Part shown: piece by piece, positions 32,251 to 43,532 of the stretch
How the letters are laid out: every line of letters starts with the position of its first letter
Position numbering within the stretch: position 1 is the first letter of the stretch
Notes under the pieces: model-generated
What the model was told of the DNA's origin: nothing
What the model saw: the letters and a program-made list of their open reading frames with translations, nothing else
Databases searched by the model: none
Source: Frigoribacterium sp. Leaf186
GTDB lineage: Bacteria; Actinomycetota; Actinomycetes; Actinomycetales; Microbacteriaceae
Direction: 5' to 3'
Assembly (NCBI RefSeq): GCF_001423905.1
Contig: NZ_LMPQ01000001.1
Location: 737,829-801,828 of the forward strand
Length of the DNA stretch: 64,000 nt
Translations under genes and position numbers: made by a program

Positions 32251-33230
32251 GCGCCACACCCACCCCGATCGGGGTCTCGGTCGGCTCGGGCACCGAGCGA
32301 CAGCTCAAGCGCGGGGTCGCCCGCATCGAGAGCTCGAGCGGCAAGCTCAAGCGCGGCACGACGAGCCGCGGGGCGACGATCGCCGCCCTGATCATCGCCG
32401 TCGTCTGGACCCTGCCGACCGCAGGGCTGTTCATCTCGTCCTTCCGTCCGGCGAACGACATCAAGACCACCGGCTGGTGGACCGTCTTCGCCAACCCCGG
32501 CTTCACGTTCGACAACTATGTGAACGCCCTCAACTCGGGCGACAGCCTCACCCTCGGCAAGGCCTTCCTCAACTCGCTGGTCATCACGCTGCCGGCGGCG
32601 TTGATCCCCATCACGATCGCGAGCCTCGCCGCGTACGCCTTCGCCTGGATCGAGTTCAAGGGCCGCAACACGATCTTCGTCCTGGTGTTCGCCCTGCAGA
32701 TCGTCCCGATCCAGATGGCACTCGTGCCGTTGCTCCGGCTCTTCTCGGACGGCCTGCGCATCGGCGGGCTCTACATCTTGCCGGGGCTCGGGGTGAACGG
32801 CCTCGACGGGTCGTACGCCAAGGTCTGGATCGCCCACACGATCTTCGCGCTCCCCCTCGCCATCTTCATGCTGCACAACTTCATCTCGGAGATCCCGGCC
32901 GAGGTGATCGAGGCCGCCCGCATGGACGGCGCCGGTCACGGCCAGGTGTTCTTCCGGATCGTCCTGCCGCTGTCGATGCCGGCCATCGCCTCGTTCGGCA
33001 TCTTCCAGTTCTTGTGGGTCTGGAACGACCTGCTCGTGGCGACGGTCTTCACGTCGGGTCAGGGATTGCCCATCACCAAGGCCCTGCAAGACCTCTCGGG
33101 GTCGTACGGGCAGTCGTGGGAGCTGCTCACGGCCGGGGCCTTCATCTCGATCATCGTGCCGCTGATCGTGTTCTTCGCCCTGCAGCGGTTCTTCGTCCGT
33201 GGCCTGCTCGCGGGTGCCACGAAGGGCTGA
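32247..33230 (+). CDS. Carbohydrate ABC transporter permease, subunit 2 (MalG-like)
   Basis: 327 residues. A polar N-terminal tail of about 42 residues is followed by six transmembrane helices. The EAA motif is VIEAARMDGAGHGQVFFRIVLPL, and LPITKALQDLSG lies in the last third. ATG in ATGA overlap with subunit 1. It closes the binding-protein/permease operon and is followed by a strong hairpin. Confidence 0.92.
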   Translation: MSATPTPIGVSVGSGTERQLKRGVARIESSSGKLKRGTTSRGATIAALIIAVVWTLPTAGLFISSFRPANDIKTTGWWTVFANPGFTFDNYVNALNSGDSLTLGKAFLNSLVITLPAALIPITIASLAAYAFAWIEFKGRNTIFVLVFALQIVPIQMALVPLLRLFSDGLRIGGLYILPGLGVNGLDGSYAKVWIAHTIFALPLAIFMLHNFISEIPAEVIEAARMDGAGHGQVFFRIVLPLSMPAIASFGIFQFLWVWNDLLVATVFTSGQGLPITKALQDLSGSYGQSWELLTAGAFISIIVPLIVFFALQRFFVRGLLAGATKG

Positions 33231-33250
33231 GACGACCCGCCCGACCGGCC

Positions 33251-33287
33251 GCGGCCCGACGACGTCATCACGACGGAGTCGGGCCGC
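33251..33287 (+). terminator. Terminator of the sugar importer operon
   Basis: GCGGCCCGAC and GTCGGGCCGC, a perfect 10-bp stem with a 17-nt loop, 20 nt after the permease stop and followed by a short pyrimidine-rich stretch. Confidence 0.65.
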
Positions 33288-33305
33288 TGCTCGTCGTACC
33301 CCCCA

Positions 33306-33341
33306 CGGCTGCGTCGGCTGCGACGGCTGCGACGGCTGCGA
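33306..33341. repeat. Short tandem repeat, 4 x 9 bp
   Basis: Four consecutive copies of CGGCTGCGA (the first has T as its last base) between the importer terminator and the tRNA-Glu region. Intergenic; a likely slippage-prone microsatellite. Confidence 0.8.
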
Positions 33342-33366
33342 CGTCTGAATCGTCGGCCGTCAACGA

Positions 33367-33398
33367 CGAAACCGCCCGGCGGCAGCCGAGCGGTTTCG
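33367..33398 (-). terminator. Terminator of tRNA-Glu
   Basis: CGAAACCGC and GCGGTTTCG form a 9-bp stem 10 nt beyond the tRNA 3' CCA on the minus strand, followed by TCGTCGTT. It may also catch read-through from the plus-strand importer operon. Confidence 0.6.
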
Positions 33399-33404
33399 TG
33401 GTGG

Positions 33405-33483
<79 letters not shown>

Positions 33484-33500
33484 GTATTTGCAACTCGTCG

Positions 33501-33530
33501 AGTATGCCACACCGCGCCAGCCCGTCACAA
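33501..33530 (-). promoter_or_regulatory. Promoter of tRNA-Glu
   Basis: TTGTGA (-35, 33530-33525), an 18-bp spacer, and CATACT (-10, 33506-33501), ending 17 bp before the mature 5' end. Confidence 0.6.
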
Positions 33531-33572
33531 ATCGGGGCACCGGCGTGCCGGGTCCGCCCTCGCGCACGCGCG

Positions 33573-33578
33573 TACAGT
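33573..33578 (+). promoter_or_regulatory. -10 box of the metallo-hydrolase gene (leaderless)
   Basis: TACAGT (TANNNT) with a 7-nt spacer to the ATG at 33586; no ribosome-binding site. Confidence 0.55.
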
Positions 33579-33585
33579 CGCTCTC

Positions 33586-34221
33586 ATGCGCCTCACGAAA
33601 CTCGAACACGCCTGCCTGATCCTCGAGACGGACGGCCGCAAGCTCGTCGTCGACCCGGGCTCGTTCACGAGCCCCCTGGTCGACCTGCACGACGTCGACG
33701 CCGTCGTCGTCACGCACGAACACGCCGACCACTGGACGCCCGACCAGCTGACGAACCTGCTGGCGTCGAACCCGTCGGCCACGATCTACGGGCCCGAGGG
33801 CGTGGCCGCCGCGGCCGAGTCCTTCGACGTGCACGTGGTCGCCGAGGGCGACACCGTCGAGGTCGGCCCGTTCACGCTCGCGTTCTACGGCTCACGTCAC
33901 GCGGTCATCCACGAGAGCATCCCGGTGATCGACAACGTCGGCGTGCTCGTCGACGGGTCGCTGTTCTACCCGGGCGACCAGTTCACCGTCCCGCCCGTGC
34001 CCGTCGACGTACTGGCCGCGCCCGTCGGCGCCCCGTGGCTCAAGGTGGCCGAGGTCATCGACTACGTCGCGGCCGTCAAACCCCGCCTGGCGTTCCCCAC
34101 GCACGAGCAGACCCTCTCCGCGCCCGGACTCGCCATGCACTTCGACCGCATGAAGGCATCCGCACAGTCGGTCGGCGGCGACGCCGTCAAGCTCGAGGCC
34201 CACGAGTCCCTCGAACTCTAG
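33586..34221 (+). CDS. MBL-fold metal-dependent hydrolase (UlaG/UPF0173-like)
   Basis: 211 residues. The metallo-beta-lactamase motif THEHADHW (about 44-51) supplies His-x-His-x-Asp-His, with further ligands at the His of YGSRHAVIH and in FYPGDQF and FPTHEQ. It begins MRLTKLEHACL, a standard UPF0173-like start. Substrate unknown; members include lactonases and phospholipases. Leaderless start. Confidence 0.85.
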   Translation: MRLTKLEHACLILETDGRKLVVDPGSFTSPLVDLHDVDAVVVTHEHADHWTPDQLTNLLASNPSATIYGPEGVAAAAESFDVHVVAEGDTVEVGPFTLAFYGSRHAVIHESIPVIDNVGVLVDGSLFYPGDQFTVPPVPVDVLAAPVGAPWLKVAEVIDYVAAVKPRLAFPTHEQTLSAPGLAMHFDRMKASAQSVGGDAVKLEAHESLEL

Positions 34222-34315
34222 GCCCGGCACCGGACGTCCGGTGCCGGGCGTCGGGCGCCCGGACGACGAACCGCCCCTCCCCCGGCACGGCCAGGGTGGG
34301 GCGGTTCGTCGTCCG
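34222..34315. terminator. Double hairpin terminator between the MBL gene and serA
   Basis: Two perfect hairpins. A 28-bp palindrome (34222-34249, arms GCCCGGCACCGGAC / GTCCGGTGCCGGGC) starts directly after the MBL stop. An 18-bp stem (34260-34277 with 34298-34315, arm CGGACGACGAACCGCCCC) ends 6 bp before the serA stop. The converging genes probably use one each, or both. Confidence 0.75.
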
Positions 34316-34321
34316 GGGTGG

Positions 34322-35911
34322 CTAGAGCGTGACGTCGATCTCGCGCAGCACCTGCGCGTCGATGGCCACGCGCACCTTCTCGACGAGCTCGTCGGGCGCG
34401 GGGCTGTCGATGGTGAGCACACTGAGCGCCTGACCACCGGCGCTCCGGCGGGCGATCTGCATGCCGGCGATGTTGATGCCGGCGTCGCCGAACTCGCGAC
34501 CGTAGACCGCGACGATGCCGGGACGGTCGGTGTAGACCATCACGAGGTGGTGGGCCGCGATGGGCACCTCGACGTCGTACCCGTTGATCTCGACGATCTT
34601 CTCGACCTGCTTCGTGCCGGTCAGCGTGCCCGACACCGAGATCTGCGAGCCGTCGCTCAACGAGCCGCGCAGGGTGATGACGTTGCGGTACTCGTCGCTG
34701 GTGGGGTCGGTGAGCAGCCGCACCGTGATGCCGCGCTGCTCGGCGAGCAGCGGCGCGTTCACGTAGCTGACCGACTCGCTGACGATGTTGGTGAAGATGC
34801 CCTTCAGGGCCGCCAGCTTGAGCACGCTGACGTCGAACTCGACCAGGTCGCCCCGCACCTCGACGTCGACGCTCGTCAGCGGGCTGTCGGCGAGGCCCGA
34901 GAAGACCTGCCCGATCTTCTCGACCAGGGGGATGCCGGGGCGGACGTAGGGGTCGATCACGCCACCCGCAACGTTGACCGCGTCGGGCACGAGCTCGCCC
35001 CCGAGGGCGAGGCGCACCGACCGGGCGACCGAGACGCCGGCCTTCTCTTGTGCCTCGTCGGTCGAGGCGCCGAGGTGCGGGGTGACCACGACGTTCTCGA
35101 GACCGAGCAGCTTCTGGTCGACCGGGGGCTCCTTCACGAACACGTCGAGGCCGGCCCCGGCGATCTCGCCGGTCGTGAGGGCCTCGTACAGGCCGTCCTC
35201 GTCGATGAGCCCGCCGCGCGCCACGTTCACGACGAAGGCCGACTTCTTCATGGCCTTCATCTGCTCGAGTCCGATCATGCCGGTCGTCTCGGGCGTCTTC
35301 GGCATGTGGATCGTGACGAAGTCGCTCGTGGCGAGCAGGTCGTCGAGCGAGAGCAGCGTCACGCCGAGCTGCTGGGCGCGGGCGGGGGTCACGTAGGGGT
35401 CGTAGGCGACGACGTTCACGCCGAACGCCTGCAGGCGCGCGGTGATCAGGGCGCCGATGCGGCCCAGCCCGACGATGCCGACCGTCTTCTCGTAGAGCTC
35501 GACACCGGTGTACTTCGAGCGCTTCCACTGCCCCTGCGCCAGGGCGGAGTGGGCGGCCGGGATGTGCCGGGCGAGGCTCAGGATGTGCCCGACGGTCAGC
35601 TCGGCGGCCGAGATGATGTTCGAGGTCGGGGCGTTGACGACCATGACGCCGGCCGTGGTGGCGGCCTTGATGTCGACGTTGTCGAGACCGACGCCGGCGC
35701 GGGCCACGACCTTGAGCGACGGCGCGGCCGCGATGGCCTCGGCGTCGACCTGGGTCGCCGACCGGACGAGGATCGCCTCGGCGTCGGCCAGGGCCGCCAG
35801 CAGGGCGGGGCGGTCGGTGCCGTCGACCGATCGCACGTCGAAGTCGGGCCCGAGGGCCTCGACGGTTGCGGGTGACAGTTCTTCTGCGATCAACACGACG
35901 GGCTTGGCCAC
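34322..35911 (-). CDS. serA: D-3-phosphoglycerate dehydrogenase
   Basis: First step of serine synthesis. 529 residues, the long actinobacterial form. The substrate domain is interrupted by an NAD domain with GIVGLGRIGALIT (about 146-158). An intervening (ASB) domain (about 320-450) and a C-terminal ACT domain for serine feedback (about 455-529, VYTDRPGIVAVYG) follow. Catalytic Arg lies in NVARGGLID and His in TPHLGAST. GTG start at 35911 with AAGGA about 10 nt upstream. A TAGAGT -10 box (35987-35982) is the likely promoter. Confidence 0.96.
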   Translation of the reverse strand: MAKPVVLIAEELSPATVEALGPDFDVRSVDGTDRPALLAALADAEAILVRSATQVDAEAIAAAPSLKVVARAGVGLDNVDIKAATTAGVMVVNAPTSNIISAAELTVGHILSLARHIPAAHSALAQGQWKRSKYTGVELYEKTVGIVGLGRIGALITARLQAFGVNVVAYDPYVTPARAQQLGVTLLSLDDLLATSDFVTIHMPKTPETTGMIGLEQMKAMKKSAFVVNVARGGLIDEDGLYEALTTGEIAGAGLDVFVKEPPVDQKLLGLENVVVTPHLGASTDEAQEKAGVSVARSVRLALGGELVPDAVNVAGGVIDPYVRPGIPLVEKIGQVFSGLADSPLTSVDVEVRGDLVEFDVSVLKLAALKGIFTNIVSESVSYVNAPLLAEQRGITVRLLTDPTSDEYRNVITLRGSLSDGSQISVSGTLTGTKQVEKIVEINGYDVEVPIAAHHLVMVYTDRPGIVAVYGREFGDAGINIAGMQIARRSAGGQALSVLTIDSPAPDELVEKVRVAIDAQVLREIDVTL

Positions 35912-35981
35912 GGGGCGGACGTCCTTCTCTGGGTGGTGTTCGGTCAGGGGCCGCGACGCGCCGTGGGCGCGGCTGCCCACG

Positions 35982-35987
35982 ACTCTA
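35982..35987 (-). promoter_or_regulatory. -10 box of serA
   Basis: TAGAGT (TANNNT), the only AT-richer hexamer in the 160-bp gap upstream of serA, predicting a leader of about 65 nt. The gap also holds a copy of the dispersed motif (36053-36061). Confidence 0.4.
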
Positions 35988-36071
35988 TCGACTCGTCCGG
36001 CGTGTGACGTCCACATGACGCGGTGGTGCCGAGCGCCGTCGACGAGCCGACCCGCGCCTCCTCGGCCGGGG

Positions 36072-36497
36072 TCAGACGGTCGTGACGTAGGCCGTCAGCG
36101 TGAGCGAGACGGCGGCCACGAGACCCAGGGCGGCGAACAGCACGAGGGTGAACTTCCAGAGCTCGTGGCGGCGACCGACGACGATCGCGCCGACGAAGGC
36201 CAGCGGTGGCACGACCACCCCGACGATCAACGGCAGCCACGGCGGCTGCACGATCAACCCGTCGAGCCCGTTCTCGCGGTAGAAGTCGTTGTTCTGCGTG
36301 AAGACCTGCGGCACCAGCACCAGGTTGGAGATCGCCTCGAACAGGTCGAACGCGAAGGCCGCCGCGAAGACGATCGCGACCGCCAGGTAGAAGAAGAAGG
36401 AGGCGCGGCCCGGTTCGCTCGCGTCGCCCGCCGTCACCGAGACGGCGTCGTGGTCGCGACCCGCCCCGGGCACGGAGGCGCGGCCGAGGTCGCTCAT
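36072..36497 (-). CDS. Small four-helix membrane protein, unknown
   Basis: 141 residues. A polar N-terminus of about 30 residues is followed by hydrophobic helices near 32-55, 85-108 and 115-138, with a Tyr/Asn/Trp-containing loop (QNNDFYRENGLDGLIVQPPW) between the first two. Not a recognised family. ATG overlaps the stop of the neighbouring membrane protein (ATGA), so the two are a coupled pair. Two copies of the dispersed GGAGGCGCG motif fall within its 5' half. Confidence 0.65.
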   Translation of the reverse strand: MSDLGRASVPGAGRDHDAVSVTAGDASEPGRASFFFYLAVAIVFAAAFAFDLFEAISNLVLVPQVFTQNNDFYRENGLDGLIVQPPWLPLIVGVVVPPLAFVGAIVVGRRHELWKFTLVLFAALGLVAAVSLTLTAYVTTV

Positions 36498-36988
36498 GCC
36501 GGACCCCCGATGACGAGCGGCCAGGGCGCCACGAGGAGCGCGCCGAGGGCCATCACGGCGAGGCGACGTCGCGTGCGGACCGTGGGGACCAGCACGATGA
36601 CGGCGACGAACCAGGCGAGGGGTGCGGCGACGGCGAAGAGCTCGCCGAGGTTCCACATGACGGACGAGATCGCATCGGTGAAGGGGTTCGTGAAGTCCCC
36701 CACGGCGACGATCCAGCCGGCCGCCCAGAGCAGGAAAACACCACCGAACACGCCGTGCACGATGAGCGAGCCCGAGCTCATGACGGCGGGACCGTCGTCG
36801 TCGTCGTCATCCGTCTCGTCGGCCTCGTCGGGGGCGTCATCCGCCTCGTCGGCGTCACGAGCCCGGACCCGTCGCACCCTGGCCGACGGGGCCGGACCCT
36901 CGACGTGGCTGCTGTCGGCCTCGTCACCCCAGGTCAGGGCGTCGTCGGGGTCGCCGCCGGCCGGAGCCTGCGGCTCGGCAGGCGTCAT
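36494..36988 (-). CDS. Membrane protein with acidic N-terminal tail, unknown
   Basis: 164 residues. Residues 1-68 are hydrophilic, with an Asp/Glu run (DEADETDDDDDDG). Three hydrophobic helices follow near 72-95, 105-128 and 138-160. Not recognised. It lies between mtlD and a second small membrane protein, overlapping both by ATGA, so all three are translationally coupled. The acidic tail could be a cytoplasmic docking or charge-repulsion segment. Confidence 0.65.
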   Translation of the reverse strand: MTPAEPQAPAGGDPDDALTWGDEADSSHVEGPAPSARVRRVRARDADEADDAPDEADETDDDDDDGPAVMSSGSLIVHGVFGGVFLLWAAGWIVAVGDFTNPFTDAISSVMWNLGELFAVAAPLAWFVAVIVLVPTVRTRRRLAVMALGALLVAPWPLVIGGPA

Positions 36989-38124
36989 GCCGTGAGCTTG
37001 GACGAGACCGCCGCGAGGAGTGCGGGATACAGCGGGTGGTCGTCCTGGACGCCGGTCAGCGTGCGGGTCAACTCGTCGGCGCCGAGGCCGGAGACCAGCA
37101 GCGACTGCAGTTCGACGCTCTCGACGTCGTCGGGCACCGAGAAGTCGAGGGCCGCGCGGACGGCACGGACGAGCGCGTCGTAGGGCAGCCCGCGCTCGGC
37201 GGCCTGGGCCGCCGGACCGACGAACCGCTCGTGACGGCTCAGCTTGCGCAACGGGTTGCGGCCGACCCGCTCGGTGGTGTCGGGCAGGTGCGGGTTGGCG
37301 ATGCGGACGAGGTTCTTCTCGATGTACGCCTGCTGCTCGTCGGCGTCGAGCTCGTGCTTGGCGACGAGCAAGGCCTTGGTCTCGGCGAGCACGCCACGGA
37401 CCTCGGCCATGACCTCGGCGTCGTCGAGCGCCTCTCGGATGCTCGCGAGCCCCTTGCGGAACCCGTGGTACGCGGCTGCCGCGTGGGCGGTGTTCACCGT
37501 GAAGAGCTTCCGCTCGATGAAGGGCTCGAGGTCGTCGACCCAGGTGACCCCCTGGATCTCGGGACGGTGCTCACCGAAGGGGGTGCTCTCGACGACCCAC
37601 TCGAAGAACGACTCGATCGTCACGTCGAGCGTGCCGCCGGCCTGCTCGGGGACGATGCGGTCGATGGCGCAGTTGGCGAAGACGGCGTTCTCGGCCGGGT
37701 CGTGCTCGCGCACGGCGACGGCCAGCGAGTCGGTCGCGTTGATGGCGTTCTCGCAGGCGATGACGGCCAAGGGCGCGAGGTCGGCGGATCGCGCGGCGAG
37801 GCCCTGGGCGATGACGGGCGCGACGAACGGCAGGATGCGCGCGCCGACCGCGGTCGTCACGACGTCGGCCGTGGCGATCTCGGCGACCAGGGCGGCCTCG
37901 TCGGTGCGGCTGTTGATCGCCCGGTAGTCGTCGACGACGGTGGTGCGGCTGTCTGCGCCCACCTCGTGGACCTCGAACGACGGCTGCGACTGCAGCGCCC
38001 CGATCAGGTCGTCGTTCACGTCGGCGAAGACGACCTCGTAGCCACTCGCGTGGAGGAACTGGGCGACGAAGCCCCGACCGATGTTGCCGGCGCCGAAGTG
38101 CACGGCCTTCTTGCTGTGAGCCAT
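36985..38124 (-). CDS. mtlD: Mannitol-1-phosphate 5-dehydrogenase
   Basis: NAD-dependent interconversion of mannitol 1-phosphate and fructose 6-phosphate. 379 residues. The N-terminal loop VHFGAGNIGRGFVAQFL (about 8-24) binds NAD. The polyol dehydrogenase motif KLFTVNTAHAAAAYHGF contains the catalytic Lys-x5-Asn-x2-His pattern. No mannitol PTS gene is in the window. A CATGAT -10-like box lies 7 nt before the ATG (leaderless). The stop overlaps the next gene. Confidence 0.94.
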   Translation of the reverse strand: MAHSKKAVHFGAGNIGRGFVAQFLHASGYEVVFADVNDDLIGALQSQPSFEVHEVGADSRTTVVDDYRAINSRTDEAALVAEIATADVVTTAVGARILPFVAPVIAQGLAARSADLAPLAVIACENAINATDSLAVAVREHDPAENAVFANCAIDRIVPEQAGGTLDVTIESFFEWVVESTPFGEHRPEIQGVTWVDDLEPFIERKLFTVNTAHAAAAYHGFRKGLASIREALDDAEVMAEVRGVLAETKALLVAKHELDADEQQAYIEKNLVRIANPHLPDTTERVGRNPLRKLSRHERFVGPAAQAAERGLPYDALVRAVRAALDFSVPDDVESVELQSLLVSGLGADELTRTLTGVQDDHPLYPALLAAVSSKLTA

Positions 38125-38170
38125 GCCTTAGATCATGCCACGAGGTCGTCGGGCCGACCGACGGCGCGAA

Positions 38171-38196
38171 GGCCCCGCACCGGGTGGTGCGGGGCC
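38171..38196 (-). terminator. Terminator of the ilvDBNC block
   Basis: GGCCCCGCACC and GGTGCGGGGCC, a perfect 11-bp stem with a GGGT loop, 28 bp after the ilvC stop on the minus strand. Confidence 0.7.
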
Positions 38197-38224
38197 CTCG
38201 CGGGTGGTTCGGGTGTGACGTCGG

Positions 38225-39826
<1,602 letters not shown>

Positions 39827-39830
<4 letters not shown>

Positions 39831-41719
39831 GCGTGTTCTCCGGTCATGTCGCCGTCGCGGGTGGTGTCGGAGGCGCTCGTGCCGGGCGCCTCGTCGTCCC
39901 ACTCGGGAGCGAGGGCACGGGCGTGCTGGATCTCGGAGTTCGAGACCCCTTGCGGCACCATCGGCCAGACCATCGCGTCGCGGCTGACGACGAAGTCGAT
40001 GACGACCGGTCGGTCGTTGGTCGCGAGGGCGAGCTCGATGGCCGCGTCGACCTCGTCTTCGGTGCGGACCCGGATGCCGAGGGCGCCGTAGGCGTCGGCC
40101 AGCTTGACGAAGTCGGGCACCATGCGGGTCTCGTGCCCGGTGTTGAGGTCGGTGAACGAGTGGCGCCCCTCGTAGAAGAGCGTCTGCCACTGCCGCACCA
40201 TGCCGAGCGACGAGTTGTTGATGATCGCGACCTTGATCGGGATGTCGTTGATGACGCAGGTGGCGAGTTCTTGGTTGGTCATCTGGAAGCACCCGTCGCC
40301 GTCGATGGCCCACACCACACGGTCGGGCTGCGCGACCTTGGCGCCCATGGCGGCCGGGACGGAGTAGCCCATCGTGCCCGCGCCTCCGGAGTTGAGCCAG
40401 GCGTGCGGGCGCTCGTACTCGATGAACTGGGCGGCCCACATCTGGTGCTGGCCGACGCCGGAGGCGTAGATCGCCTCGGGGCCCGAGAGCTGCCCGATGC
40501 GCTGGATGATCGCCTGCGGCGACAGCAGGCCGTCATCGGGCTGGGTGTAGCCGAGCGGGAACTGCTCGCGGAGCCCGTCGAGGTGCTCCCACCAGGCCGC
40601 GATGTCGGGCTTGACGCCGCCCGTGACCTCGGCGAACGCGCTCGTGAGGTCGGGGATGACGACCTTGGCGTCGCCCACGATGGGCACGTCGGCGATGCGG
40701 ATCTTCGAGATCTCGGCCGGGTCGATGTCGACGTGGACGACCTTCGCGCCGGGCGCGAACAGCTCGGCCTTGCCGGTCACCCGGTCGTCGAACCGCGCAC
40801 CGAGGGCGATGATGAGGTCGCTCTCTTGCAGGCCGAGCACGGCCGGCACCGTGCCGTGCATGCCGGGCATCCCGAGGTGCTGCGGGTGGGTGTCGGGGAA
40901 GGCTCCCCGGGCCATGAGGGTGGTGACGACGGGGGCCCCGGTGAGCTCGACGAGCGCCTTCAGCTCGGCCGAGGCGCCGGCGCGGATGACGCCGCCGCCG
41001 ACGTAGAAGACCGGCTGCTTCGCGTCGGCGATCATCTGCGCCGCGGCGGTGATCTGCTTGCCGTGTGCCTTCGTGACCGGCCGGTAGCCGGGCAGGTCGA
41101 CCACGGGCGGCCAGACGAAGGGCGCGCTGTTCTGCTGCGCGTCCTTGGTGATGTCGACGAGCACCGGGCCGGGACGACCCGTGCTCGCGATCTGGTAGGC
41201 CGCGGCGAGCGTCGCCGGGATGTCTTCCGGCTTGGTCACCAGGAACGAGTGCTTCGTGATCGGCATGGTGATGCCGACGATGTCGGCCTCCTGGAAGGCG
41301 TCGGTGCCCATGAGGGTCGAGAAGACCTGCCCGGTGATGGCCAGCAGCGGCATGCTGTCCATGTACGCGTCGGCGATGGCCGTGACGAGGTTCGTCGCGC
41401 CGGGGCCGGACGTCGCGATGGCGACGCCGACGCGGCCGGACGCCGCCGCGTAGCCCTCGGCGGCGTGACCGGCGCCCTGCTCGTGGCGGACCAGGATGTG
41501 CCGGATCGCCGTCGAGGCCATCAGCTCGTCGTAGAACGGGATGATCGCGCCGCCGGGCAGCCCGAAGACGTCGGTCACGCCGAGGTGCTCGAGCGACTTG
41601 AGGATGGCACCGGACCCGGTCAGCACGGGAGGCGCGGCGGGCGACCCGACGGACGCGCCGGCGGCGGGCCGGGCCGTCCGCGTCGCGGTGCCGGGTGTGG
41701 GGGTGGACTCTGCAGGCAT
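39827..41719 (-). CDS. ilvB: Acetolactate synthase large (catalytic) subunit
   Basis: Thiamine-diphosphate enzyme making acetolactate or acetohydroxybutyrate. 630 residues; the first 40 are a Pro/Thr/Ala tail. The catalytic Glu lies in [13 protein letters not shown]. The FAD-binding middle domain has [16 protein letters not shown] and ARFDDRVTG, and the diphosphate/Mg motif is [17 protein letters not shown]...NN. The ATG at 41719 is preferred over reading further upstream through the short ilvD-ilvB spacer. Residues near 640 of the upstream-extended frame are ordinary. Confidence 0.96.
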
Positions 41720-41813
41720 CGGTGCCGGTTCCCTCTTCGTGGTCGGTGATCGCTGGTGACGGGGCGGCTCGGGCCGCGTGCGGGGGTGACGCGCCGGGCG
41801 ATCGGGCGGGGCG

Positions 41814-43526
41814 TCAGTAGGTGACGGCGCCCTCTGCCGCGGAGCGGACCTGGCGTGCGTACTTCGCGAGGACACCGCGGGTGTACCGCGGGGGAAGCGG
41901 GGCCCAGCCGTCTCGGCGGGCGTCCAGCTCAGCGGCGTCGACGAGTAGGTCGATCGAGCGAGCGGCGATGTCGACCCGAATCAAGTCACCATCGCGCACG
42001 AAGGCGATCGGACCGGAGTCGACCGCTTCGGGTGCTATGTGGCCGATGCACAGGCCGGTTGTGCCGCCTGAGAATCGTCCGTCCGTCAAGAGTAGTACAT
42101 CTTTGCCGAGCCCAGCGCCCTTGATGGCCGCCGTGATGGCGAGCATCTCGCGCATGCCGGGGCCGCCCTTGGGGCCCTCGTAGCGGATGACGACCACGTC
42201 GCCGGCCTCGATGCGCCCCTCGGTCAGGGCATCCATGGCGCCGCGTTCGCGCTCGAAGACCTTGGCCGGGCCCTCGAACACCGAGGCGTCGAAGCCGGCC
42301 GTCTTGACCACGGCACCCTCGGGTGCCATCGAACCACTGAGCACCGTCAGGCCGCCGGTCGCGTGGATCGGGTCGTCGAGGGTCCGCAGCACCTCGCCGT
42401 CGAGCGGCTTGGGCTTGATCGACTCGAGGTTCTCGGCGACGGTCTTGCCGGTGACCGTCAGGCAGTCGCCGTGCAGCAGACCCGCGTCGAGCAGGGCCTT
42501 CATGACGACGGGCACGCCGCCCATGCGGTCGACGTCGTTCATGACGTACTTGCCGAAGGGCTTGAGGTCGCCGATGTGCGGCACCTTGTCGCCGATGCGG
42601 TTGAAGTCGTCGATGGTGAGGTCGACCTCGGCCTCGTACGCGATGGCGAGCAGGTGCAGCACGACGTTCGTCGAGCCGCCGAACGCCATGGCGACCGCGA
42701 TGGCGTTCTCGAACGCTTCTTTCGTCAGGATGTCGCGCGTCGTGATGCCCTGGCGGAGCATCTCGACCACGGCCTCGCCCGAGCGGTGGGCGAAGTAGTC
42801 GCGTCGACGGTCGGCCGACGGCGGCGAGGCCGAACCGGGCAGGCTCATGCCCAGGGCCTCGGCCACGCTCGCCATCGTGTTCGCCGTGTACATGCCGCCG
42901 CAGGCGCCCTCGCCGGGGACGATCGCGCACTCGATGGCCTTGAGGTCGTCGTCGCTCATGTTGCCGGCCTTGTGGGCCCCGACCGCCTCGAACGAGTCGA
43001 TGATGGTGACGTTCTTCTCGGTGCCGTCGCTGAGCTTGACCCAACCGGGGGCGACGCTGCCCGCGTAGAGGAAGACGCTGGCGAGGTCGAGCCGGGCCGC
43101 GGCCATGAGCATGCCGGGCAGCGACTTGTCGCACCCGGCGAGCAGCACCGAACCGTCGAGACGCTCGGCGTTCATGACGACCTCGACGCTGTCGGCGATG
43201 ACCTCACGCGAGACGAGCGAGAAGTGCATGCCCTCGTGCCCCATCGAGATGCCGTCGGACACCGAGACCGTGCCGAACTGCAGCGGGTAGCCGCCCCCGG
43301 CGTGGACGCCCTCTTTGGCGCCCTGGGCCAGCCGGTCGAGCGACAGGTTGCAGGGGGTGATCTCGTTCCAGCTGCTGGCGATGCCGATCTGGGGCTTGCT
43401 CCAGTCTTCGTCGCCCATGCCGACGGCACGGAGCATGCCTCGTGACGTGGTGGCCTCGACGCCGTCGGTGACGACGCGGCTGCGGGGTTTGATGTCGATC
43501 CCGTCCGGGGTGGGCTTCTCTGGCAT
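41814..43526 (-). CDS. ilvD: Dihydroxy-acid dehydratase
   Basis: Fe-S dehydratase, third step of branched-chain amino-acid synthesis, 570 residues. Cluster cysteines: NLSL..PCN region (TPCNLS), GCDKSLPGM and [11 protein letters not shown]. The C-terminal [23 protein letters not shown] segment is also conserved. A TAAACT box 6 nt before the ATG suggests leaderless transcription. The last 70-90 codons use A/T-ending codons that are rare elsewhere in the window (see findings). First gene of ilvD-ilvB-ilvN-ilvC; 94 bp separate it from ilvB. Confidence 0.96.
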   Translation of the reverse strand: MPEKPTPDGIDIKPRSRVVTDGVEATTSRGMLRAVGMGDEDWSKPQIGIASSWNEITPCNLSLDRLAQGAKEGVHAGGGYPLQFGTVSVSDGISMGHEGMHFSLVSREVIADSVEVVMNAERLDGSVLLAGCDKSLPGMLMAAARLDLASVFLYAGSVAPGWVKLSDGTEKNVTIIDSFEAVGAHKAGNMSDDDLKAIECAIVPGEGACGGMYTANTMASVAEALGMSLPGSASPPSADRRRDYFAHRSGEAVVEMLRQGITTRDILTKEAFENAIAVAMAFGGSTNVVLHLLAIAYEAEVDLTIDDFNRIGDKVPHIGDLKPFGKYVMNDVDRMGGVPVVMKALLDAGLLHGDCLTVTGKTVAENLESIKPKPLDGEVLRTLDDPIHATGGLTVLSGSMAPEGAVVKTAGFDASVFEGPAKVFERERGAMDALTEGRIEAGDVVVIRYEGPKGGPGMREMLAITAAIKGAGLGKDVLLLTDGRFSGGTTGLCIGHIAPEAVDSGPIAFVRDGDLIRVDIAARSIDLLVDAAELDARRDGWAPLPPRYTRGVLAKYARQVRSAAEGAVTY

Positions 43527-43532
43527 GGGTCG

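Noticed and set aside
33306-33341. Tandem repeat as a CRISPR array
   Set aside because: Repeats are 9 bp with no spacers and no cas genes.
41720-41813. Attenuator with Ile/Leu/Val leader peptide before ilvB
   Set aside because: The 94-bp gap has no start codon with a branched-chain codon run and no paired hairpins.
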